Counted from the first letter of the stretch, positions 54,803 through 63,325 are shown. The stretch is 64,000 nt of DNA from Cellulosimicrobium cellulans (GCF_006539945.1 NZ_BJNZ01000003.1:1-64000), one strand, 5' to 3'. Program-made: numbers and translations. The notes: a model not told the origin generated them from the sequence alone.

Positions 54803-54923
54803 GGCACCGAGCGTCCTGGTGGCGGGTGGATTTGCCGTGCGCAGGTCACGGTCCGGTATCGACCGGCCGGGTCCCTCGCAGGTCCCGTGCCCGCGGGCGG
54901 CGACCCGGTGACGCCCCGCGGGC

Positions 54924-54937
54924 TAGCCTCGGGTGCG
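54924..54937 (+). promoter_or_regulatory. Leaderless promoter of the MBL hydrolase gene
   Basis: TAGCCT at 54924-54929, a 7 nt gap and the GTG start at 54937, with no ribosome site. Confidence 0.5.
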
Positions 54938-55722
54938 TGGACCGACCCTCCGGCACGACGCCGCCGCCCCCGCCCGACGACGCGTCGGGCGCCCCCGCGG
55001 TGACGCTGCACGTCGTGGTCGCGCCCGTCTTCGGGACCAACTGCACGGTCGTGAGCGCGCCGAGCGGCGACTGCGTGGTGGTCGACGCGGGCGCGGGGAC
55101 CGCCGACGACGTCGCCGCCCACGTCGCGTCGGCGGGCCTCGTGCCGCGGGCCGTGCTCGCCACCCACGGGCACGTGGACCACACGTGGGACGCGGCGGCG
55201 CTCGCGGACCGGTTCGACGTGCCCGTCGTCCTGCACGTCGCCGACGCGTACCGGCTCGCCGACCCGTTCGGGAGCCTCGAGCACGGCTCGCCCACCGGCG
55301 GCCGGGGCGAGCGCTCGCTCGTCTCCGGTCCGCTCGGCGCGGCGCTCGCCGCGGCCGGTGCCCGTCCAGGGGACTACCGGGAGCCCGAGCGCGTGGAGAC
55401 GTTCGACCTCGCCGCGGGCGAGCAGAGGGAGCTGCGCTGGGGCGACCTCGTCCTGCGCGCGGTCGGCGCACCGGGCCACACCGAGGGGTCGACCCTCTAC
55501 CTCGTGGGCGAGCCGGGCGCGCGGATCGTGCTCAGCGGCGACGTCCTCTTCGCGGGGTCCGTCGGTCGCACCGACCTGCCGGGCGGGGACGGCGCGACGA
55601 TGGCCCGCACGCTGCGCGACGTCGTCGGGCGCCTCGACCCCGCGTGGGACGTGCTGCCGGGCCACGGCCCCGCGACCACCGTCGCGCGCGAGCTCGCGAC
55701 CAACCCGTTCCTCGCAGGCTGA
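54937..55722 (+). CDS. MBL-fold metallo-hydrolase, glyoxalase II-like
   Basis: A 261-residue metallo-beta-lactamase-fold enzyme. ATHGHVDHTWD is the HxHxDH zinc motif; GAPGHTEGSTLYLV holds the next histidine, VLSGDVLFAGSVGRTDL the bridging aspartate and VLPGHGPATTVARE the last histidine. These are the glyoxalase II-type thioester hydrolase features, and Rv2581c has the same place in mycobacteria. The exact substrate is uncertain. About 20 N-terminal residues are Pro-rich. hisS follows after 73 bp. Confidence 0.9.
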   Translation: MDRPSGTTPPPPPDDASGAPAVTLHVVVAPVFGTNCTVVSAPSGDCVVVDAGAGTADDVAAHVASAGLVPRAVLATHGHVDHTWDAAALADRFDVPVVLHVADAYRLADPFGSLEHGSPTGGRGERSLVSGPLGAALAAAGARPGDYREPERVETFDLAAGEQRELRWGDLVLRAVGAPGHTEGSTLYLVGEPGARIVLSGDVLFAGSVGRTDLPGGDGATMARTLRDVVGRLDPAWDVLPGHGPATTVARELATNPFLAG

Positions 55723-55795
55723 CACGGCCCGGCCGCGCGCGTCCGTCGGGCGGACGATGCGGATCTCCGTGCCGGCGTCTGGGAAGATCTCACCC

Positions 55796-57202
55796 ATGGC
55801 CAGGCCCACACCCCTCTCCGGTTTCCCCGAATGGCTCCCTGACGGTCGGATCGTCGAGCAGCACGTCCTCGACACCCTGCGCCGGGTGTTCGAGCTGCAC
55901 GGGTTCGGCGGGATCGAGACGCGCGCGGTCGAGCCGCTGGACCAGCTCCTGCGCAAGGGCGAGACGTCCAAGGAGGTGTACGTCCTGCGCCGGCTCCAGG
56001 AGGAACAGCAGGGCGACGTCGTGGCTGGGTCCGCGGGGAAGGCTGCGGGAGGCGACAAGCAGCTCGGCCTGCACTTCGACCTCACCGTCCCCTTCGCGCG
56101 CTACGTGCTCGAGAACGCCGGCCACCTCGCCTTCCCCTTCAAGCGCTACCAGATCCAGAAGGTGTGGCGCGGCGAGCGCCCCCAGGACGGGCGCTTCCGG
56201 GAGTTCACCCAGGCGGACATCGACGTCGTCGGCGCGGGCGAGCTGCCCTACCACTACGAGGTCGAGCTGCCGCTCGTCATGGCGGAGGCGCTCGGCGCGC
56301 TGCGCGACATCGGCGTGCCCGAGGTCCGCGTCCTGGTGAACAACCGCCGCGTCGCCGAGGGCTTCTACCGCGGCCTCGGGATCGACGCCGTGGACGAGGT
56401 GCTGCGCCAGATCGACAAGCTCGACAAGATCGGCACCGAGAAGGTGGCGGCGCTCCTCGTCTCGGAGGCGGGCACCACGACCGAGCAGGCCGCGGCCTGC
56501 CTCGCCCTCGCCGCGATCAGCGGCAGCGACACGGGCGTCGTGGACCGCGTGCGGGCGCTCGCGGCCCAGCACGGCGTGGAGAGCGACCTGCTCGAGACCG
56601 GGCTCGGCGAGCTCGGGGCGCTGATCGAGGCCGCGAGCGTGCGGGCCCCGGGCGTCGTCGTCGCCGACCTCAAGATCGCGCGCGGCCTCGACTACTACAC
56701 GGGCTCGGTGTACGAGACCGTGCTCGTGGGCCACGAGCAGCTCGGCTCGATCTGCTCGGGCGGCCGGTACGACACGCTCGCGTCCGACGGCGCGAACACG
56801 TACCCCGGCGTCGGCCTGTCGATCGGCGTGTCGCGCCTCGTCTCGCGCCTGCTGTCCGCGGGCCTGGTCCGGGCGACGCGCTCCGTGCCGAGCGCCGTCG
56901 TCGTCGCGGTGACGAGCGAGGAGACGCGCGGCGCGTCCGACGCCGTCGCGTCCGCCCTGCGGTCACGGGGAGTCCCGGTCGAGGTCGCGCCGGCCGCCGC
57001 CAAGTTCGGCAAGCAGATCCGCTACGCCGACCGGCGCGGGATCCCGTTCGTCTGGTTCCCGGGGCGCCTCGAGGAGGACGGGACGCGCTCGCCGGACCAG
57101 GTGAAGGACATCCGCTCGGGCGAGCAGGTGGACGCCGACCCCGCGACGTGGGAGCCGCCCGCCGAGGACCGGCTCCCGCGCGTGGTGCCGGCCGCCGGCT
57201 GA
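55796..57202 (+). CDS. hisS: Histidyl-tRNA synthetase
   Basis: A 468-residue class II synthetase. LSGFPEWLPDGRIVEQHVLDTLRRVFELHGFGGIETRAVEPLDQLL opens the catalytic domain, GLHFDLTVPFARYV and YQIQKVWRGERPQDGRFREFTQADIDVVG are motif 2, and LKIARGLDYYTGSVYE with GSICSGGRYD and YPGVGLSIGVSRL form the histidine site. The C-terminal anticodon domain follows. It lies in the conserved place after the MBL gene. Confidence 0.96.
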   Translation: MARPTPLSGFPEWLPDGRIVEQHVLDTLRRVFELHGFGGIETRAVEPLDQLLRKGETSKEVYVLRRLQEEQQGDVVAGSAGKAAGGDKQLGLHFDLTVPFARYVLENAGHLAFPFKRYQIQKVWRGERPQDGRFREFTQADIDVVGAGELPYHYEVELPLVMAEALGALRDIGVPEVRVLVNNRRVAEGFYRGLGIDAVDEVLRQIDKLDKIGTEKVAALLVSEAGTTTEQAAACLALAAISGSDTGVVDRVRALAAQHGVESDLLETGLGELGALIEAASVRAPGVVVADLKIARGLDYYTGSVYETVLVGHEQLGSICSGGRYDTLASDGANTYPGVGLSIGVSRLVSRLLSAGLVRATRSVPSAVVVAVTSEETRGASDAVASALRSRGVPVEVAPAAAKFGKQIRYADRRGIPFVWFPGRLEEDGTRSPDQVKDIRSGEQVDADPATWEPPAEDRLPRVVPAAG

Positions 57203-57243
57203 CCGACCGGCAGACGCGCCCGCCGGACGTGAGGAGAGGCGAC

Positions 57244-57912
57244 GTGACCGGACCGTTCGAGCTCGCGCTGCCCTTCATCGGGACCTGGCTCGTGCAGAAC
57301 AGCCCGGCGCGTCGCGTCCCGAGCCACGGGACGCACCTGTTCGCCACGACGTACGCGATCGACTTCGTCGCGGTGCGCGGCCGCCGCACCGCGGACGTGC
57401 GCGACTGGCGCACCGTGCTCGGCACCGAGCCGCCGGAACGGTTCCTCGCGTTCGGCCTGCCCGTCCTCGCCCCCGCCCCCGGCACCGTCGTCGCGGTGCA
57501 CGACGGAGAGCCCGACCACGAGGCCCGGCGCTCGCCGCCCGCGCTGCTCGGGTACGCGCTGACTCAGGCGTCCCGGGCGCGTGCCGGCGGCGCGGCGCTC
57601 GCGGGCAACCACGTGGTGCTCGCGCTCGACGCGCCGGACGTCTTCGTGGTCCTCGCCCACCTGCGGCGCGGCTCGGTCGCGGTGCGTCCGGGGCAGCGGG
57701 TGGCGACCGGCGACGTGATGGGTCGGTGCGGGAACTCGGGCAACTCGACGCAGCCGCACGTGCACGTCCAGGCCATGGACGGCCCCGACGCCCACGTCGC
57801 GCGCGGACTGCCGCTGGCGTTCCGCGACTACCGCGAGCACGACCGCGCCGGCCGGACCGGCGCGGTCGCGCTCGGGGTCCCGGCCGAGGGAGCCGTGGTC
57901 GAGCCCGCCTGA
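57244..57912 (+). CDS. M23-like peptidase-fold protein without signal peptide
   Basis: A 222-residue protein. LPVLAPAPGTVVAVHDG and GNHVVLALDAPDVFVVLAHLRRGSVAVRPGQRVATGDVMGRCGNSGNSTQPHVHVQAMDG are the M23/lysostaphin-type fold, with the HxH motif (HVH). GTHLFATTYAIDFVAV may supply the usual H-x3-D-like ligands earlier in the chain. M23 enzymes normally cut peptidoglycan outside the cell, yet there is no signal peptide or membrane helix here. AGGAGAGG precedes the GTG start. Confidence 0.82.
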   Translation: MTGPFELALPFIGTWLVQNSPARRVPSHGTHLFATTYAIDFVAVRGRRTADVRDWRTVLGTEPPERFLAFGLPVLAPAPGTVVAVHDGEPDHEARRSPPALLGYALTQASRARAGGAALAGNHVVLALDAPDVFVVLAHLRRGSVAVRPGQRVATGDVMGRCGNSGNSTQPHVHVQAMDGPDAHVARGLPLAFRDYREHDRAGRTGAVALGVPAEGAVVEPA

Positions 57913-57946
57913 GGACGCGTCGGCGGGTCCGCCCGCCGCGCTCGCC

Positions 57947-58735
57947 TCAGGCGGTGAGCGCACCGATCCCCGTGACCCACCCCGCCAGCGCCCCGACCGC
58001 GACGAGCGCCCCGGCGAGGGCGAGCACCGCCCCCGCCGCGACGACGTCGGGCACGCCCAGCGGCACCGGGCGCGACGTCGTCCGGGGGCCGGAGCCCAGG
58101 CCGCGCGACTCGAGCGCGACCGTCAGCCGCTCGGACCGGCGCACCGCACCGACGAGGAGGGCGAACGCCGCCGCGCCGAGCGACCGCGGCGAGCCGGGGA
58201 GCCGACCGCGGCGACGCCGCGGGTCGCGCACCGCCTGGGCGCAGCGGATCGTGTGCCAGGCGTCGGGAAGCTCGACGAGGAGCCGGTGCGCGGCGAGCAC
58301 CGCGAACGTCCAGGTCGCCGGGAGGCGGGCGTGCTGGTGCAGGCTCGTCATGAGGCGCACCGGGTCGGTCGTGAGGACGAGCACGAGCGACAGCGCCCCG
58401 ACGAACAGCGTGCGCAGCGCGAGCGCGGCACCGATCGTGAGCCCGTCCGCGCCGATCGTGAGCGGCCCGAGCGCGACGACGTCGCCGCCCGGCCGGGTGA
58501 CGACGTTGACGACGAGGAGGCTCGACGCGAAGACCACGAACGGGACGTGGGCCAGCACGAGCGTGCGCACCGGCACACGGCCGAGCGCGAGCAGGGCCAC
58601 GACCGTCAGCAGCCAGGCCGTCGCGGGCGTGACCGGGTCGGTGACGAGCAGCGCGCCGGCGGACAGGAGGAGCGCGGTGGCGAGCTTCACCGTCGGGTTC
58701 CAGCGTTCGAGGACGGACGGAGAGCGTGCGGTCAC
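57947..58735 (-). CDS. ECF transporter T component (YkoC-like)
   Basis: A 262-residue membrane protein with about five to six helices. The cytoplasmic EcfT motifs are visible as LVELPDAWHTIRCAQAVRDPRRRRG and LVGAVRRSERLTVALESRGLGSG, the latter holding the conserved ESRG that couples to the ATPases. It should form the core of an importer with the double ATPase and the S component upstream. The GTG start overlaps the ATPase stop. Confidence 0.88.
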   Translation of the reverse strand: MTARSPSVLERWNPTVKLATALLLSAGALLVTDPVTPATAWLLTVVALLALGRVPVRTLVLAHVPFVVFASSLLVVNVVTRPGGDVVALGPLTIGADGLTIGAALALRTLFVGALSLVLVLTTDPVRLMTSLHQHARLPATWTFAVLAAHRLLVELPDAWHTIRCAQAVRDPRRRRGRLPGSPRSLGAAAFALLVGAVRRSERLTVALESRGLGSGPRTTSRPVPLGVPDVVAAGAVLALAGALVAVGALAGWVTGIGALTA

Positions 58736-60573
58736 GGGGCCACCTCCGCGGAGACGAGAGCCCCGGGCTCCGGGACGCCCGAACCTCCGTCGCTGGCGAC
58801 GGCGTCGCACGCGGCACCGCTCAGGGTGTCGAGCGCGCGCACGAGCGCGCCCGGGTCGAGGCCGCGCGCGCGGCCGGTCCGTGCCCACCAGTCGAGCAGC
58901 GGTGGGCGGCGCAGGCCCGCGAGAGCGCACAGCGCGTCGTCGGCGAGGACCGTGGAAGGCTCCGCGACCGTGGTGAGCGCGCCGTCCACGACCACGGCCA
59001 CCCGGTCGGCGATCGCCGCGACGAGCGAGAGGTCGTGCGAGACGACGACCACGGCACCGCCCGCGTCGGCCCGCCCCCGCAGCACGCGGGCGGCCGCGTC
59101 GGCCTGGCCACGGTCCAGGCCGAACGTCGGTTCGTCGGCGAGGAGGACCGGCGGGTCGAGCACCGTCGCCGTCGCGAGGGACAGGCGCCGCTGCTCGCCG
59201 CCCGAGAGCCGGTACGGGTTCGTGTCGGCGAGGTGCGTGAGCCCGAACGCGGCGAGGGTCCGGGCGACGCGCGCGTCGACGTCGGCGAGGCGGGCGAGCC
59301 GCGCGGACCACGCGACCTCCTCGCGCACGGTGCGCGCGACGAGCTGGTGCTCGGGGTCCTGGAAGACCATCGCGACGGGCTCGCCGGTCGCGGTCGCGAC
59401 GTCGCCCGTGGTGCGCTCGAGACCGGCCAGACCGCGCAGGAGCGTCGACTTGCCGCCTCCGTTGGGCCCGACGACGGCGAGCACCTCGCCCGCGCGGACG
59501 TCGAGGTCGACGTCGCGCACGACGGGGTGCTCGCCCCGGCGGGCGCGTCCCGCACCGAGGCCGCCCCGGTGGACGGCGAGCCCGCGCGCCCGGAGCGCGA
59601 CCGGACGCACCGTGCCCGCCGGTGTCGCGGCCAGGGGTCGGTCCGGCGCCGTCGAGCCCGCCGGCGAGGACCGCACGAGGTCGACCAGCCAGTCGTCCGT
59701 CGCAGGGGAGCCGAGCGGCCCCGGGGCGCCCGCCTGCTCCAGGCGGACAGCGAGCGGCAGCCAGCACCCCAGGTCGGCGAGGTCGCGCGCGTGCTCGCGC
59801 AGGACGCGGTGCGTGGGGCCGTGCGCGACGACCCGGCCCGCGCGGTCGAGCACCAACGTGGCCCCGGGCAGCGCACCCAGGTCGTCCAGGCGGTGCTCGA
59901 CGAGCACGACGGAACGGTGGGCGAGTCGGCCCGGCGACGCCTCGCCGTCGGGCCGGGGTGTCCGGGCGAGGCCGGCGACGAGCGACCCGACCTCGTGGGC
60001 GGCGGCGGGGTCCAGGAGCGCGGTGGGCTCGTCGAGGACGACGAGCTCCGGGTCGGTGACGAGCGCGGCGGCGACCGCGACGCGCTGCGCCTCGCCGCCC
60101 GACAGGGCGTGGGTCGGACGGTCGTGCAGGTGCGCGGCGCCGACCGCGGCGAGCGCGGCGGCCGCGCGGTCGTCCATGGTGCGGGGGTCGGCGCCGCGGT
60201 TCTCGAGCGCGAACCGCAGCTCCTCGTCCACGCGTGCCAGGCAGAGCTGGTCGCCGGGCCGTTGCTGGACGAGGCCCACCCGGGTGGCGAGCACGGGCGG
60301 CGGCACCTCGCGCGGGTCGAGCCCCGCCACGCGCAGCCCACCCGCGACGGAGCCCGGGAGCGTGTGCGGGACGACGCCGACGAGCGCGCGCAGGAAGGTC
60401 GACTTGCCGCACCCGGACGGGCCGAGCACCAGCAGGCTCGTCCCGGCCGGGACGGTGACGTCGACGCCGTCGAGCACCCGGGTGCCGTGGTGCCCCAGGT
60501 GCACGGTCATGCCGGTGACCGCGACGGCGTCGAGCGCGACGGCGTCGGGCACGTGCGCGGTCTCCTCAGCCAC
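58732..60573 (-). CDS. ECF transporter ATPase with two nucleotide-binding domains (YkoD-like)
   Basis: A 613-residue protein with two ABC ATPase domains. NBD1: Walker A LGPSGCGKST, signature LSGGEAQRV, Walker B LVVLDEPTA. NBD2: Walker A VGPNGGGKST, signature LSGGEQRRL, Walker B VLLADEPTF. Both are intact, unlike the exporter ATPase at 24364. The fused form is typical of YkoD-like thiamine-precursor importers. The GTG at 60573 overlaps the S component stop by 8 bp; I rejected the longer frame to 60684. Confidence 0.9.
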   Translation of the reverse strand: MAEETAHVPDAVALDAVAVTGMTVHLGHHGTRVLDGVDVTVPAGTSLLVLGPSGCGKSTFLRALVGVVPHTLPGSVAGGLRVAGLDPREVPPPVLATRVGLVQQRPGDQLCLARVDEELRFALENRGADPRTMDDRAAAALAAVGAAHLHDRPTHALSGGEAQRVAVAAALVTDPELVVLDEPTALLDPAAAHEVGSLVAGLARTPRPDGEASPGRLAHRSVVLVEHRLDDLGALPGATLVLDRAGRVVAHGPTHRVLREHARDLADLGCWLPLAVRLEQAGAPGPLGSPATDDWLVDLVRSSPAGSTAPDRPLAATPAGTVRPVALRARGLAVHRGGLGAGRARRGEHPVVRDVDLDVRAGEVLAVVGPNGGGKSTLLRGLAGLERTTGDVATATGEPVAMVFQDPEHQLVARTVREEVAWSARLARLADVDARVARTLAAFGLTHLADTNPYRLSGGEQRRLSLATATVLDPPVLLADEPTFGLDRGQADAAARVLRGRADAGGAVVVVSHDLSLVAAIADRVAVVVDGALTTVAEPSTVLADDALCALAGLRRPPLLDWWARTGRARGLDPGALVRALDTLSGAACDAVASDGGSGVPEPGALVSAEVAP

Positions 60574-61273
60574 GGCGTTCCGCGCCGATCGCGAAGGCGT
60601 CGAGAGCGCCGGTGCGGGCGAGCGCGTCGCCGAGGAGACGGGCCGCCAGGCCGCACAGCACGACGCACGACACGACCTGGACACCCAGCCGGAGCGACGC
60701 GTAGTCCTGCCCGAGCCAGCCGAAGCGCACGGCGTTGAAGGCGAACGTGACGAGCGCGGCGCTCACGCCGGACGCGACGAACACCCACCAGCCGAACCGG
60801 CGGTAGCGCGTGAGCGCGAACGGCAGCTCGGCGCCGAGGCCCTGGACCAGGCCCACGACGAGCAGGAGCGGCCCGGCGGGGGAGGCGAGGAAGACGACCT
60901 CGACGAGCGCGGCGAGAGTCTCTGCCAGGATGCCGACACCCGGCTTGCGCACGATGTACGTGGCGAGCGGGCCGACGACGATCCACGCGCCCGCGAGGAC
61001 GTTCGCGGCGAGGTCCGCGAGCGGACCCATCGCGAGCTGCAAGGGGGCCCAGAGCTGCACGAACGCCCAGTACACGAACCCGAAGACGACACCGAGGACG
61101 GCGATCAGCACCGTCTCGTGCAGGGTCGGGCCCCGGCGGCGCGCGGCACGCGGGGGCGTCGCCGGGAGCGCGCGGCCCGCCGTCCCGGTGGTCGGGTCGT
61201 CGGTGGTCCCCACGGCCGCCCCGGGGGCGGCGCTCGGGGTCGTCTGCTGCGGGGTGGTGCGGGGCTCGGCCAT
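60566..61273 (-). CDS. ECF transporter S component (YkoE-like), thiamine precursor binding
   Basis: A 235-residue membrane protein with about six helices after a 45-residue polar, Thr/Pro-rich tail. LHETVLIAVLGVVFGFVYWAFVQLWAPLQLAMGPLADLAANVLAGAWIVVGPLATYIVRKPG matches YkoE-type S components. The TPP riboswitch upstream supports thiamine or its hydroxymethylpyrimidine precursor as ligand. The order S-ATPase-T matches YkoEDC. The ATG has GGAGGG upstream. Confidence 0.88.
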   Translation of the reverse strand: MAEPRTTPQQTTPSAAPGAAVGTTDDPTTGTAGRALPATPPRAARRRGPTLHETVLIAVLGVVFGFVYWAFVQLWAPLQLAMGPLADLAANVLAGAWIVVGPLATYIVRKPGVGILAETLAALVEVVFLASPAGPLLLVVGLVQGLGAELPFALTRYRRFGWWVFVASGVSAALVTFAFNAVRFGWLGQDYASLRLGVQVVSCVVLCGLAARLLGDALARTGALDAFAIGAERRG

Positions 61274-61331
61274 GCGGATCCCTCCGTCGGGCCCCCGGGG
61301 CGAGGGGTGCACGACGGCGCCACCGCCTCGG

Positions 61332-61378
61332 CCTGCACGCACGGCCGGGCGCGGCGCGCGCGGGCACGAGCGTGCAGG
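61332..61378 (-). promoter_or_regulatory. Possible expression platform of the TPP riboswitch
   Basis: Arms 61332-61340 and 61370-61378 pair perfectly over 9 bp around a very GC-rich 29 nt loop. It lies between the aptamer and the ykoE-like start. There is no T-run, so control of termination or of the ribosome site are both possible. Confidence 0.4.
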
Positions 61379-61392
61379 GGACGGTGACGTCG

Positions 61393-61500
61393 GCCCTGCT
61401 CCCTTCGCTGGTACGAACCAGATCAGGTTCCACGGGTCTGCAGGGGGGACGGGTGTCCGGCCTGCACTCTCAGCGCTCGTGCGCTCCCCGGAGGCGTTCG
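61393..61500 (-). ncRNA. TPP (thiamine pyrophosphate) riboswitch
   Basis: On the minus strand the conserved THI-element segments occur in order: CTGAGA (61473-61468), GAACCTGATCTGG (61430-61418) and CAGCGAAGGGA (61410-61400). Closing CTCC/GGAG pairs suggest the P1 stem. It is upstream of the YkoEDC-type importer and should switch it off when TPP is plentiful. Ends are approximate. Confidence 0.93.
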
Positions 61501-61628
61501 GCCCCGACCCTAGGGCCTGCGTGCGCTCTCGACAATCCCGGTGTCTCAGCCCGCGGGACGGCGTGGCGAGCGGGTAGGCGTTCGTCCGCGCGACTGCCCG
61601 TGAGGTGCGCGCGCCACCCCGAGCGTTC

Positions 61629-61663
61629 TTGACACCGGTTCGAACACCTGTTCGAATGCTCTC
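61629..61663 (+). promoter_or_regulatory. Promoter of the radical SAM gene, leaderless
   Basis: TTGACA (61629-61634), 17 bp, TCGAAT (61652-61657), then 6 nt to the GTG start. The -35 is a perfect consensus. No ribosome site is present, so the mRNA probably starts at the GTG. Confidence 0.6.
61639..61656. promoter_or_regulatory. LexA (SOS) box
   Basis: An 18 bp perfect palindrome: TTCGAAC-ACCT-GTTCGAA. It matches the Gram-positive SOS consensus CGAAC-N4-GTTCG exactly. It lies between the -35 and -10 and covers most of the -10, where LexA would block polymerase. Confidence 0.85.
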
Positions 61664-63325
61664 GTGCGGTGGGACGGACAGGCGATCGGTGCGGACGACG
61701 GCGCGCTCCCGGGGTTGGAGCGCGTCGGCCTCGTGCGCAGCGTGCGCACGCCGGAGTTCGCGGGGATCACGTTCCACGAGGTGACCGCCAAGAGCGCGCT
61801 GTCCAAGGTTCCGGCGATGTCGCGCATGCCGTTCCGCTGGACGGTCAACCCGTACCGGGGATGCAGCCACGCGTGCTCGTACTGCCTGGCGCCCGCCACG
61901 CCCGTGCTCCTGGCCGACGGCACCCAGCGCCCGATCGGTGAGCTGCGCGTCGGCGACGAGATCATGGGGACCGCGCCGCACGGCGCGTACCGGCGGTACG
62001 TGCGCACGCGCGTGCTCGACCGGTGGACCACCCGCAAGCGCGCCTACCGCGTGACCCTCGCCGACGGCACGCGGCTCGTCGCGAGCGGCGACCACCGGTT
62101 CCTCACGGAACGCGGCTGGCGCCACGTCGTCGGCGGCGCGGGTCCTCGCGCCCACCTCGCTCTCGGCGACGTGCTCGTCGGCCCGGGCGCCGCGGCGCTC
62201 GCTGACGAGGGGGTCGCGCTCGAAGGACGAGACGTCACCGGCGGCGACGCGCTGCGCGTCGACTCCCTCGAGGCCCTCGACGGGCCGGGGGAGGAGACCG
62301 AGCTCGTCGACATCACGACGGGCACGCGCGACTTCGTCGCGGCGGGGGTCGTGAGCCACAACTGCTTCGCGCGGCCCACGCACGAGTACCTGGACCTGGA
62401 CGCGGGGGAGGACTTCGACCGTGAGGTCGTCGTCAAGGTCAACGTCGACGACGTGCTGCGCGCCGAGCTCGGTCGGCGGTCGTGGGGCCGGGAGGCGGTC
62501 GCGCTCGGGACCAACACCGACCCCTACCAGCGGGCCGAGGGCCGCTACCGGCTCATGCCCGGCATCATCGACGCCCTCGCAGCGTCCGGCACGCCGCTGT
62601 CCGTCCTCACCAAGGGGACGCTCCTGCGCCGCGACCTGCCCCTGCTCGCCGACGCCGCCTCGCGCGTCGAGGTCGGGATCGGCGTCTCGCTCGCGCTCCT
62701 CGACCCGGCGCTCCAGGCGAGCGTCGAGCCCGGTACCCCGTCGCCCCGCGCCCGGCTCGACCTCGTCCGGGCCGTCCGCGAGGCGGGGCTGCCGTGCGGC
62801 GTCATGGTCGCGCCCGTGCTGCCCTGGCTGACCGACTCGACCCGCGCGCTCACCGACCTGCTCGACGCGGTGAAGGACGCCGGTGCGACGGGGGTCACCG
62901 TCCTGCCCCTGCACCTCAAGCCGGGCACGCGCGAGTGGTACATGGGCTGGCTCGCGCGCGAGCACCCGCAGCTCGTGCCCGGGTACGAGCGCGTCTACGC
63001 ACGCGGCACGTACGCCTCGAAGGCCTACCGGTCGTGGCTGTGGGACCGCGTGCGCCCGATGCTCGAGGCGCGCGGCTTCGCGGTCTCCGGGCACCGCGAG
63101 CCCGCGGGTGTCGAGGGCCGGTACCGCCGGGGCGAGCTCGGCGGTCTCGGCGACCGGCAGCACGACGCGGGGCCGCCGACGGACGGCATCTACCCGACCG
63201 GGAGCCTCGCCGGGTCACCTCCGGAGCCCGGTGGGCCCGGTCACGACGGCGCCCTCGCGGGCATGCCGGTCGACGGCGGGGGCCTGGACGTCGTCGGCGG
63301 GGGAGTGGAGCAGGTCTTGTTCTGA
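61664..63325 (+). CDS. Rv2578c-family radical SAM protein with embedded mini-intein
   Basis: A 553-residue precursor. The extein is a radical SAM protein: after RMPFRWTVNPYRG comes the CxxxCxxC cluster motif (Cys67, Cys71, Cys74), then FARPTHEYLDLDAGEDFDREVVVK, GTNTDPYQ and GVMVAPVLPWLTDS. A 160-residue intein occupies residues 74-233, so spliced protein would be about 393 residues. The intein's own Cys1 takes the place of the third cluster cysteine before splicing, and the +1 cysteine takes it after. The function of the family is not known to me in detail; SplB-like repair has been suggested. The GTG start is directly behind a LexA-controlled promoter. Confidence 0.93.
   Translation: MRWDGQAIGADDGALPGLERVGLVRSVRTPEFAGITFHEVTAKSALSKVPAMSRMPFRWTVNPYRGCSHACSYCLAPATPVLLADGTQRPIGELRVGDEIMGTAPHGAYRRYVRTRVLDRWTTRKRAYRVTLADGTRLVASGDHRFLTERGWRHVVGGAGPRAHLALGDVLVGPGAAALADEGVALEGRDVTGGDALRVDSLEALDGPGEETELVDITTGTRDFVAAGVVSHNCFARPTHEYLDLDAGEDFDREVVVKVNVDDVLRAELGRRSWGREAVALGTNTDPYQRAEGRYRLMPGIIDALAASGTPLSVLTKGTLLRRDLPLLADAASRVEVGIGVSLALLDPALQASVEPGTPSPRARLDLVRAVREAGLPCGVMVAPVLPWLTDSTRALTDLLDAVKDAGATGVTVLPLHLKPGTREWYMGWLAREHPQLVPGYERVYARGTYASKAYRSWLWDRVRPMLEARGFAVSGHREPAGVEGRYRRGELGGLGDRQHDAGPPTDGIYPTGSLAGSPPEPGGPGHDGALAGMPVDGGGLDVVGGGVEQVLF
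61883..62362 (+). other. Mini-intein coding segment (160 aa, no endonuclease)
   Basis: Block A is CLAPATPVLLADG, with the N-terminal nucleophile Cys; block B includes ASGDHRFL, with serine replacing the usual threonine of TxxH; block F is LVDITTGTRDFVAAG; block G ends VVSHN, followed by the +1 Cys. No LAGLIDADG motif is present, and the region between blocks B and F is only about 70 residues. All residues needed for splicing are visible. The endonuclease has been lost or was never there. Confidence 0.92.

Noticed and set aside
61639-61660. GGTTCGAA-like sequence resembling a tRNA T-loop
   Set aside because: It is part of the SOS palindrome; no acceptor or anticodon stem can be formed around it.
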